Positions 1 through 5,989 of a stretch of 7,608 nucleotides of DNA are shown here, piece after piece. The DNA comes from Anaerolineae bacterium. Its GTDB lineage: Bacteria > Chloroflexota > Anaerolineae > DRVO01. Within the stretch, counting starts at the first letter, position 1. Each line of letters begins with the position of its first letter. The notes beneath the pieces were generated by a model. It did no database searches. It was not told where the DNA came from and was given only the letters and a program-made list of their open reading frames with translations. A program made the position numbers and the translations under genes. The DNA lies in the NCBI GenBank assembly GCA_012719195.1, contig JAAYAV010000206.1, forward strand, positions 1 through 7,608, given 5' to 3'.

Positions 1-2553
1 AACGACGGCGTCCCCGAGACGTCCGTCGCCGCCGTCCCCGCCAACAGCGGCTTCAACCTTGGCGCCGGCAACGTGGTGGTCTACATGTTCACCGCCACCC
101 AGGCGGGAACCTACATGTACCACTGTCACCAGGAAGCCGACATCCACGTCCAAATGGGGATGTACGGGGCTCTGGTCGTCTACAACCCGACCGACCCCGC
201 CGCCGCCACCGGCCCCGGCCGCGGCATGGGCGGCAATCTGTACGGCTGGGACTACGACAAGGACTACGTCATGCTGCTGACCGAGATCGACATGGGTCAG
301 CACCTGATGGAAGAGACTGCCGCCAGCCCGGCGCCCTTCGTCTTCAACCCCGTGCTGTATAAGCCGCAGTACTGGCTGATCAACGGGCTCTCCTTCCCCA
401 ACACGGTGCACGTGGACACGCCCGGCGTCTTCAACTGGGCCAACTGGATCCAGGCCTACCCCAACTATGACCCGTTCATCACCGGCCGAGTCAACTCACC
501 CGGCACAAACGACGGCGAACGGGTGCTGGTGCGGATGATCAACCTGGGCTTCGAGACGCAGCCCATGCACATTCACGGCTTCCACCCCAAGATCATCGGT
601 GGAGACCAGCGGTCGTACCCCTGGGCCAACCCCCCGGGAACGCCCTTTGGTGAGGGCCTGGAACGCAACACCTTCTTGATCGGCTCCGGCCAGACGTATG
701 AGCTACTCATCGACTTCGGCCAGCAGACGGTCAACTCCACCTACCCTTCCGGGGCCACCAGCCCGCCCAGCACCTTCCCGGGCGGCACGCAGTCGAAGCA
801 GGTGGACGGGTTCCCGGTGAGTAGCACGTCCACCAACGGCCAACCAATCCCCGACCCCTTCACCGTCCCCTTCGACTACATCGCCGGGCCGGTGGTGACG
901 GGCTTGGTCGGACACGCGGACCCCGTGAGCCAGTACTTCCCCTGGCACAATCACGACGACTACAAGGCCACCAACAACGGCGTCTATCCGGGTGGCCAGT
1001 TCACCATGGTCCGCACCGATCCGCCCCTGGTGCCCGGCGCCCCCGCGGCGCCCACCAGCCTCAGCGGGACGGCCGTCTCCCAGACTCAGGTCAATCTCAC
1101 CTGGACCGATAACGCCAATAACGAGACGGGCTTCGAGGTGGAACGTTCGCAGAGTGCGGCGTTCACCGCCCCCGCCATCTTCAGTGTCGACGTTCAGGAC
1201 GCCACTTCCTTCAGCGACACTGCAGCCAGCCCCGACACCCCATACTACTATCGGGTGTTCGCCGTCAATGCCGGTGGTCGCTCGCTCACATCCAACGTTA
1301 CTCAGGTCACTACCCCGCCGGCACCGCTAGAGCCGCCGGCCGCTCCGGCCAACCTGGTGGCGACGGCCGTCTCGGCCAACCAGGTCATCCTCGCCTGGTC
1401 CGACGCCTCCACCAACGAAGACGGCTTCGTCGTGCAACGCTCGACTGACGCCGCCTTCGCTGAGACCGTGGAGTTCACCATACCCCTCGCCGACGAGACG
1501 TTCTACTCCGACTTCACCGCCGCTGCCGGCACCCAGTACTGGTACCGCGTCCTGGCCGAGAACGCCGCCGGTCGCTCTGCCCCGTCCAACACCGCTAACG
1601 CGACCACGCAGAGCCTGCCGACCACGCCTCCGGTCGCCCCGAGCGACCTCTCTGCCGTGCCCATCTCCGCCACGCGTGTCGACCTGGAGTGGATAGACAA
1701 CGCCAACAACGAGTCGCGCTTCGTGATCGAGCGCTCCACCGACAGCATGTTCACCGAGCCGACCAGCTTCGTGGTCGAGGGCGCAAACGTGACGACCTAC
1801 AGCGACGCCACGGTCAACGCCAACACCACTTACTGGTACCAGGTGTTCGCGGAGAACGCCGGTGGGCTCTCGGCGACGTCGAACGTCGCCCAAGTAACCA
1901 CGCCGGCGGGCCCTGGCCTGCCGCCTCCCGCAGCTCCCACCAACCTGGTGGCGAAGCTCGTCAATCCTACGCAGATCGACCTGACCTGGACGGACAACGC
2001 TACCAACGAGACCAGCTTCGTGGTGGAACGCTGGACGCCTTCGGCCTTCGGCGCCCCCACCAGCATCACTCTCATGGGTGCTGACCTGACCTCGTACAGC
2101 GATACGACCGTCCAGGCCGACACCGTCTACTGGTACCGCGTCTACGCGCGGAACGCCTCCGGACGCTCGGCGGCATCCAACATGGTGGAGTTGGCCACCA
2201 TGGTCATCGTCACACCGGGCGCCCCCACCGACCTCGAGGCCACGGCTGTGACCTTCGCTCGCGTGGACCTCACCTGGACGGACAACGCCAACAACGAGAG
2301 CAGCTACGTGGTTGAGAGGTCCACCGACACAGCTTTCACCGCGCCGGTGTCCTTCACCATATCGGCCAACGCCACGACGTACTCCGATCTGACCGTCGCA
2401 GCGAGCACCCAGTACTGGTATCGGGTGTTCGCCGCTAACGTCGGGGGGCGGTCACTCGCCTCCAACACGGCCACGGCCACTACATCGGCCGCACCGCCGC
2501 CCACCGAGTCGATCCTTCTGCCGTTGATCCCTCGCAACGCGACCGGGCAGTAG
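1..2553 (+). CDS. Multicopper oxidase-like secreted protein with five C-terminal fibronectin type III domains (5' end missing)
   Basis: The reading frame is open from base 1 to the TAG at 2551, so the start, any signal peptide and most of the first cupredoxin domain lie upstream. Residue numbers count from base 1. The end of one cupredoxin domain carries H41-C42-H43, then H49 and M54, the usual Cys/His/Met set of a type 1 copper site flanked by type 3 His ligands. A second domain starts near Y124-W-L-I-N-G, has P-M-H190-I-H192-G-F-H195, and ends with W-H316-N-H318-D-D-Y and N-N-G-V-Y-P-G-G. This order matches multicopper oxidases, which oxidise metal ions or phenolics and reduce oxygen. The second H-x-H has Asn where Cys would bind type 1 copper, so the intact visible type 1 site is in the first domain. 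Residues about 348-828 are five Fn3 domains, probably for surface or polymer attachment. The protein ends in a Pro-rich linker and L-L-P-L-I-P-R. The family is secure; the substrate (Fe, Mn, Cu or organic) is not. Confidence 0.9.
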   Translation, partial: NDGVPETSVAAVPANSGFNLGAGNVVVYMFTATQAGTYMYHCHQEADIHVQMGMYGALVVYNPTDPAAATGPGRGMGGNLYGWDYDKDYVMLLTEIDMGQHLMEETAASPAPFVFNPVLYKPQYWLINGLSFPNTVHVDTPGVFNWANWIQAYPNYDPFITGRVNSPGTNDGERVLVRMINLGFETQPMHIHGFHPKIIGGDQRSYPWANPPGTPFGEGLERNTFLIGSGQTYELLIDFGQQTVNSTYPSGATSPPSTFPGGTQSKQVDGFPVSSTSTNGQPIPDPFTVPFDYIAGPVVTGLVGHADPVSQYFPWHNHDDYKATNNGVYPGGQFTMVRTDPPLVPGAPAAPTSLSGTAVSQTQVNLTWTDNANNETGFEVERSQSAAFTAPAIFSVDVQDATSFSDTAASPDTPYYYRVFAVNAGGRSLTSNVTQVTTPPAPLEPPAAPANLVATAVSANQVILAWSDASTNEDGFVVQRSTDAAFAETVEFTIPLADETFYSDFTAAAGTQYWYRVLAENAAGRSAPSNTANATTQSLPTTPPVAPSDLSAVPISATRVDLEWIDNANNESRFVIERSTDSMFTEPTSFVVEGANVTTYSDATVNANTTYWYQVFAENAGGLSATSNVAQVTTPAGPGLPPPAAPTNLVAKLVNPTQIDLTWTDNATNETSFVVERWTPSAFGAPTSITLMGADLTSYSDTTVQADTVYWYRVYARNASGRSAASNMVELATMVIVTPGAPTDLEATAVTFARVDLTWTDNANNESSYVVERSTDTAFTAPVSFTISANATTYSDLTVAASTQYWYRVFAANVGGRSLASNTATATTSAAPPPTESILLPLIPRNATGQ
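1042..2484 (+). repeat. Five tandem fibronectin type III domain repeats within the oxidase gene
   Basis: Units lie at 1042-1314, 1336-1608, 1630-1902, 1927-2199 and 2215-2484. The first four are exactly 273 bases (91 codons) and the fifth is 270. They are separated by short Pro/Thr-rich linkers of 15-27 bases. Each unit runs P-x-A-P, then a strand with L-x-W, D-N-A-N-N-E or a close variant, V-x-R-S, Y-S-D or F-S-D, Y-W-Y-R-V and a final G-R-S...S-N. This is the Fn3 Ig-like sandwich pattern. DNA similarity is strongest around the D-N-A-N-N-E segment (near 1695, 1990 and 2280), which suggests internal duplication followed by divergence. Confidence 0.9.
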
Positions 2554-2599
2554 GTCGGCAGGGGCAAGCCGGCGTCGGACGACCATCGGCGCATCTAGT

Positions 2600-2647
2600 T
2601 GGTAGCCCGAGGAGCGTCGCAGTGAGCACGCTCCTCGGTCCCTACCA
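2600..2647 (+). terminator. Strong two-part hairpin in the gap after the oxidase gene; possible terminator or mRNA processing element
   Basis: An 11-base perfect inverted repeat (CCGAGGAGCGT at 2607-2617 with ACGCTCCTCGG at 2628-2638) encloses a 10-base loop. An outer 6-base pair (TGGTAG at 2600-2605 with CTACCA at 2642-2647) extends the stem past a small 1/3-base internal loop. It starts 47 bases after the oxidase stop and ends before the ribosome site of the next gene. There is no T run after it, so it is not a textbook intrinsic terminator. It could end or dampen transcription of the oxidase message, protect its 3' end, or be a protein-binding operator. The structure is certain; the role is inferred. 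Confidence 0.5.
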
Positions 2648-2674
2648 GAGAACTATCGAGTGTCAGAGCGAGCC

Positions 2675-2680
2675 GGAGGA
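2675..2680 (+). promoter_or_regulatory. Ribosome binding site for the cupredoxin-domain gene
   Basis: GGAGGA lies 10 bases before the GTG at 2691. An in-frame TAG at 2685-2687 sits just before that GTG, and the next in-frame Met is 60 codons later, beyond the membrane segment. This fixes the GTG as the start. Confidence 0.7.
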
Positions 2681-2690
2681 CAGATAGACA

Positions 2691-3611
2691 GTGCCCAAAC
2701 CGAGTCAGCGCGAGCCCACCGTTATCGGCCGGCTAGGCAGGACGTGGGTCCTGCTCCTGGCGTTCCTTGGCGTCATCCTGGCGGCCGTGCTCGTCTGGGT
2801 GCTCGTCGAGCAGGAGCCGGTGGCTGCAGAGGCGCCCGAGGCGGACAAGGTCTTGGCCGTCCAGGCCGAGATGCCCTTCCAGATCCTCATACCCTCGTAC
2901 CTGCCAAAGGGCTTCGACCGAACCGGGGTGGAGATCCTGGTGAACCAGAGCGGTCCCGGAGGTGAGCCTATGGTTCAGCTCACGTACCGCAACCGCAAGG
3001 GCGCCACCATCTTCATCCGGGAGTGGGTGCCCATGGATCCGTCGCTAGAAACGCTGTCCGGTTCCCGTCCCATCCAGACTCGGTGGGGCAAGGGCTACAT
3101 GCTTACCCAGTCTCAACAGAGCCTGTGCGCCCTTTGGGTGGATGTGGGACCGCTGCGCACCTCCGTCTACTCGCACAACATGGATCAGATCACCCGGGAG
3201 CAGATCGTCGGGATCGGGAACTCAATGGGCCCGGCCTCGAATCGCCAAGTCTTCACTTTCTCGCTCGAGCCGGCACCGATCCAGAACGTCGCGCCACCGC
3301 CGCCCTATGAGGCGCCGCTCAACGAGGAAGGGGTACAGGAACTGACTCTGGTGAGCACGCCGGGCGGCTACAACCCGCTGCGCTTCACGGTGCAGAAGGA
3401 CGTGCCCGTGCGGCTGCACTTCCGCATGCTGGGCGAGGTCGGCTCCGGCAATGTGCTGATCCTGCCCACGGCGGACGGGGAGCAGGCCGTCCTGACGCTC
3501 GAGTCTCAGGGCGACGTGGAGACTCTCGACTTCACCCCGACGATCGCGGGCGAGTACGAGTTCTACTGCGCCCACCACATGTACCGGGGCATCATGACGG
3601 TGCGGGAATGA
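2691..3611 (+). CDS. Membrane-anchored protein with DUF4367-like and C-terminal cupredoxin-like domains
   Basis: The GTG start has a good ribosome site, and an in-frame stop two codons upstream excludes an earlier start. The 306-residue product has a basic N-terminus, one membrane segment at about 18-40 and an extracytoplasmic body. Residues about 62-182 contain I-P-S-Y-L-P-K-G-F, a strand-rich middle and an I-T-R-E-Q-I-V-G-I-G-N-S-M end, resembling the DUF4367 domain of bacterial surface proteins. After a Pro-rich linker (about 193-210), residues about 217-306 look like a cupredoxin: P-L-R-F-T-V-Q-K-D-V-P-V, L-D-F-T-P, G-E-Y-E-F-Y-C293-A-H295-H296-M297-Y-R-G. Cys and His at +2/+3 plus nearby Met residues are typical copper ligands. 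The upstream His usually found in an H-N-V type loop is replaced by G253-N-V. It may be an electron carrier or copper donor for the upstream oxidase. Domain calls are from pattern, not a search. Confidence 0.8.
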   Translation: MPKPSQREPTVIGRLGRTWVLLLAFLGVILAAVLVWVLVEQEPVAAEAPEADKVLAVQAEMPFQILIPSYLPKGFDRTGVEILVNQSGPGGEPMVQLTYRNRKGATIFIREWVPMDPSLETLSGSRPIQTRWGKGYMLTQSQQSLCALWVDVGPLRTSVYSHNMDQITREQIVGIGNSMGPASNRQVFTFSLEPAPIQNVAPPPPYEAPLNEEGVQELTLVSTPGGYNPLRFTVQKDVPVRLHFRMLGEVGSGNVLILPTADGEQAVLTLESQGDVETLDFTPTIAGEYEFYCAHHMYRGIMTVRE

Positions 3612-4300
3612 GCCAGCCCTCACCGCACTGCTTACAGCGGGCCGACAACTTGTGGGTGTCGCCGGGACTCCGGAGGCCAGGCCTCCGCTCCGTGACCCTG
3701 CTGGCCCTGGTTCTGCTGCTGCTGTCCGTCGGCGGCTGCGCCTCGGACGGTCGCGCCGCCGACGGACCGGCAGCCGAGGAGGTCGAGGTCCTGAGTCAGG
3801 CTGCCTACGAGGCCACGGCGCTGGTGCGCGCCGCCGAGGCGACCGCCGTGATGCTGCGGGCCCAGGCGGAAGCCACCGCCCTCATGCGGCAGGCCGCGAA
3901 TCCACCGGCTGCTCCTCGGCCGGCCCCGGCAGGGCCTTCCACCGGCTCGTCGCCGCTGGCCACCCCTACGCCGGAAGCCGGAGAAGCACCCCCGCCGGTG
4001 GAGTTAGTCGGAGTCGGTTTCGCTGCCGATGGTGACTACATCATGGTGCAGTTCCGCTCCGATCCCAGGGTCAGCCTGATGTGGCGCCAGGGCAACGTTT
4101 ACGTGATCGACGAGGCCACCGACACCAGGTACGGAGACATACCGGTCATGCCGGTAGTCGGACCTCTCCTCGGCCAACCGGTAGAGGAGGGGCAGCTCGG
4201 TTATGTCATGTTCCTCAACCATAACCGCGGCGTGAGCCGAGGAGCAAGCGTCACAGTGGTGCTGGGAGACTTCCGTCAAGAGCACGTTCCCGTGGAGTGA
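3608..4300 (+). CDS. Putative lipoprotein with Ala-rich EATA-repeat helix and unassigned C-terminal domain
   Basis: The ATG overlaps the previous stop in an ATGA junction, suggesting translational coupling with the cupredoxin gene. The 230-residue product has an Arg-containing leader, a Leu-rich core at about 29-40 and a lipobox S-V-G-G-C44, so a diacylated lipoprotein exposed outside the membrane is likely. A GTG at 3656 (residue 17) would give a more usual leader length and is an alternative start. Residues about 57-97 are an Ala-rich, Arg/Glu-containing stretch with E-A-T-A at 68, 77 and 88, probably a helical stalk or coiled coil. A Pro/Ser/Thr-rich linker (about 98-130) leads to a roughly 100-residue strand-rich domain (131-230) containing W-R-Q-G-N-V-Y-V-I-D and V-T-V-V-L-G-D. 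I do not recognise that domain. Its place beside a cupredoxin protein suggests a shared surface complex, which is inference. Confidence 0.8.
   Translation: MSQPSPHCLQRADNLWVSPGLRRPGLRSVTLLALVLLLLSVGGCASDGRAADGPAAEEVEVLSQAAYEATALVRAAEATAVMLRAQAEATALMRQAANPPAAPRPAPAGPSTGSSPLATPTPEAGEAPPPVELVGVGFAADGDYIMVQFRSDPRVSLMWRQGNVYVIDEATDTRYGDIPVMPVVGPLLGQPVEEGQLGYVMFLNHNRGVSRGASVTVVLGDFRQEHVPVE
3671..3687. repeat. 17-base near-perfect palindrome inside the lipoprotein leader
   Basis: CGGAGGCC and GGCCTCCG flank a single A, giving a perfect 8-base inverted repeat (7 pairs with a 3-base loop in RNA). It codes for the R-R-P-G-L-R segment just before the hydrophobic core of the signal peptide, and lies 15 bases after the alternative GTG start. 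It may simply reflect codon choice in an Arg/Pro/Gly run, or act as an RNA hairpin that affects early translation. Confidence 0.4.
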
Positions 4301-4331
4301 GCACCCTACTGCCTTCAGACATCAAGGCCAT

Positions 4332-4347
4332 GGCCCCCAACCGGGCC
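4332..4347 (+). other. Weak hairpin in the 76-base gap before the DUF4418 gene
   Basis: GGCCC at 4332-4336 can pair with GGGCC at 4343-4347 around a six-base loop. There is no T run, so a terminator is not supported. The gap (4301-4376) otherwise shows only the ribosome site for the next gene, and no clear promoter boxes. Confidence 0.2.
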
Positions 4348-4365
4348 GGGCACTACAACCATCTC

Positions 4366-4370
4366 GGAGG
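4366..4370 (+). promoter_or_regulatory. Ribosome binding site for the DUF4418 gene
   Basis: GGAGG lies six bases before the GTG at 4377, ideal spacing. It supports the GTG start and marks this gene as the point where translation of the second gene block begins independently. Confidence 0.7.
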
Positions 4371-4376
4371 TGTGTC

Positions 4377-4799
4377 GTGAGGATCGCAATCGCTGCTCTC
4401 ATCGTTGTGCTCGCCATCGGCATCGGAGTGCTGCCCCAGTTCACCGACTGCCAGTCGCAGGGCAGACAGCTCACGCTGGAGAACGGACGTCAGATCCCGA
4501 TGAAGTGCCACTGGACCGGTCAGGCTGAGCTCGCTCTCGCCGTTCCCCTGCTGGCAGTGGGCGCGATGATGACGGGCACCCGACGTCGAGAGACCAACCG
4601 CATTCTGGCCGCTATGGGCGTGATCCTGGGCGTCTTCGTGATGCTGCTCCCCACCAGCCTCATCGGCGTGTGTGGCAGCGCAGAGATGATCTGTAACTCG
4701 ACCATGAAGCCCGCTCTCCTGTTCATGGGAGCCTTGGTCATCGCGGCCAGCCTCGTGGGCCTCGTCCGATCGGAGCGAGCGAACTACGACTTGCCATGA
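4377..4799 (+). CDS. DUF4418 family four-helix membrane protein
   Basis: The 140-residue product starts at GTG with a well-placed GGAGG. Four hydrophobic segments are visible at about 3-20, 48-66, 75-95 and 112-131. The family signature M-K-C44-H-W-T precedes helix 2, and I-G-V-C99 with C106 precedes helix 4. C25 also lies between helices 1 and 2. The R-R-R run at about 69-71 between helices 2 and 3 suggests that loop is cytoplasmic, which puts all four Cys and H45 on the outer face. The family has no firm function that I know of. The Cys/His set could form disulfides or bind a metal. The gene overlaps the following permease by four bases (ATGA), so the protein is probably an accessory subunit of the ABC module. 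Family assignment rests on the two Cys motifs and the length. Confidence 0.8.
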   Translation: MRIAIAALIVVLAIGIGVLPQFTDCQSQGRQLTLENGRQIPMKCHWTGQAELALAVPLLAVGAMMTGTRRRETNRILAAMGVILGVFVMLLPTSLIGVCGSAEMICNSTMKPALLFMGALVIAASLVGLVRSERANYDLP

Positions 4800-5986
4800 C
4801 GCTGACCCGACTAGCCCTGAACAATATCTCCGCCAGCGCCTTCCGCAGTTGGGTGATCTTCCTCTGCGTGCTCGTTGTCGCCGGCTTCTCGCTGACGATC
4901 ACGGTCATCACGCGGGGGGCAGAGAGCAGCCTGGAGCTAGCATCGCGCCGCCTGGGGGCCGACATCATTGTCGTCCCCCAGGGGACTGAAGCCGCCATGG
5001 AGGGGGCCCTGCTCATGGGTCTGCCCACCCGCATCTGGATGCCACGAGACATCGTGACTCAGGTCGCTGCCATACCTGGGGTGGAGGTCGCTTCGCCTCA
5101 GATGTACCTCTCCACTCTCAGCGGCGCATCGTGCTGCTCCGTCGATGAGATGTTCCTGCTCGCCTACGAGCCGGAGACAGACTTCACCATCCAGCCCTGG
5201 CTCATCAGCACCATCGGCCGCGGGCTGAACCTGGGCGAGGTCGTGGGCGGCACGTACGTGTTCACCCCCGAGGGGGAAAACATCTTCATCTACGGCTACA
5301 TCGTAACGCTCATCGCCAATCTGGAACCCACCGGATCGGGACTGGATCAGTCGATGTTCATGACCTTCGACTCTGCCTACGACGTGGCGCGGATATCCTA
5401 CTCCCGCGCGGAGGAACCGCTGGAGATCCCGCCCGACAGCGTGTCCGCGGCCATGGTCCGCCTCAGCCCGGGCGCCGATCTCGACCAGGTAGCTGACGCC
5501 ATCACCCGCGCCGTCCCAGGCGTGACGGCGGTGAAGAGCCCGGACCTATTCCTCAGCTACCGGCAGCAGACCGGTAGTCTTCTCCGTGGCATCACTCTGG
5601 TCATGGCGCTGACCTGGGTTATGGCCATCGTGGCCGTGGGGCTGGTCTTCTCCATCGCCCTCAACGAAAGACGACGCGAGATCGGCATGCTGCGCGCCCT
5701 GGGCGCCACGCGCTCGTTCGTCCTGCGCAGCCTCCTGGCGGAAGCGGGTGCCCTGGGTCTGCTCGGGGCCCTTGTCGGCATTCCGGTTGCCCTCCTGGGT
5801 ACCTTCCTCTTCCGCAATTTGCTGATGAGCTCACTGGAGGTGCTGTTCCTGTTCCCAAGCGTCACCTCGATCCTGGTGTTGTTCATAGTCGGCCTGGTTC
5901 TGGCGGTGGCTACCGTCACCCTCGCCGCCTTCATTCCCGCCTATCGCGTCAGCCGCCTGGACCCCGCGACCGCCATGCGAGACTAA
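4796..5986 (+). CDS. FtsX/MacB-type ABC transporter permease (first of a paralogous pair)
   Basis: The ATG overlaps the DUF4418 stop. The 396-residue product has the MacB/FtsX layout: one membrane helix (about 19-38), a large extracytoplasmic domain (about 41-265), then three helices (about 267-289, 316-340 and 357-382). R-R-R-E-I-G-M-L-R-A-L-G-A-T at 292-305 is the cytoplasmic coupling segment that contacts the ATPase. The C-terminus P-A-Y-R-V-S-R-L-D-P-A-T-A-M-R is the family ending. Such permeases use ATP to move or pull on extracytoplasmic substrates rather than form a classic channel. The outer domain contains L-G-A-D-I-I-V-V-P (53-61) and a Cys pair at C113-C114, missing in the second permease. 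It is not a cell-division FtsX, which is shorter and lacks this outer domain. The substrate is unknown. Confidence 0.9.
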   Translation: MTLTRLALNNISASAFRSWVIFLCVLVVAGFSLTITVITRGAESSLELASRRLGADIIVVPQGTEAAMEGALLMGLPTRIWMPRDIVTQVAAIPGVEVASPQMYLSTLSGASCCSVDEMFLLAYEPETDFTIQPWLISTIGRGLNLGEVVGGTYVFTPEGENIFIYGYIVTLIANLEPTGSGLDQSMFMTFDSAYDVARISYSRAEEPLEIPPDSVSAAMVRLSPGADLDQVADAITRAVPGVTAVKSPDLFLSYRQQTGSLLRGITLVMALTWVMAIVAVGLVFSIALNERRREIGMLRALGATRSFVLRSLLAEAGALGLLGALVGIPVALLGTFLFRNLLMSSLEVLFLFPSVTSILVLFIVGLVLAVATVTLAAFIPAYRVSRLDPATAMRD

Positions 5987-5989
5987 CAC

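Noticed and set aside
703..954. Open frame on the - strand opposite the second oxidase domain
   Set aside because: The + strand here encodes conserved cupredoxin motifs; the reverse product has no recognisable features.
100..1020. Copper nitrite reductase as an alternative identity for the first gene
   Set aside because: Nitrite reductases have H-C rather than H-C-H at the type 1 site; here H-C-H, H-I-H-G and H-N-H indicate type 3 ligands of a multicopper oxidase.
1327..1893. Long open frame on the - strand (188 codons) opposite the Fn3 region
   Set aside because: It is antisense to a certain coding region, has Gly/Arg/Val-rich composition typical of reverse-frame translation of G+C-rich DNA, and shows no domain.
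1689..2084. Second + strand open frame overlapping the Fn3 array
   Set aside because: It is out of frame with well-conserved Fn3 motifs, rich in Arg/Gln/His, and repeats only because the DNA under it repeats.
1042..2484. Regular repeats considered as a CRISPR-like or minisatellite array
   Set aside because: The units are 270-273 bases, remain in frame, encode diverged Fn3 domains, and have no identical short repeats with spacers.
2660..2965. + strand frame beginning just before the cupredoxin gene
   Set aside because: It overlaps the better-supported frame, which has a ribosome site, a membrane segment and a cupredoxin motif; the product is an Arg/Gly/Pro-rich shadow.
4738..5052. - strand frame opposite the first permease start
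   Set aside because: It is antisense to a clear FtsX-type permease with conserved motifs, and has no motif or ribosome site of its own.
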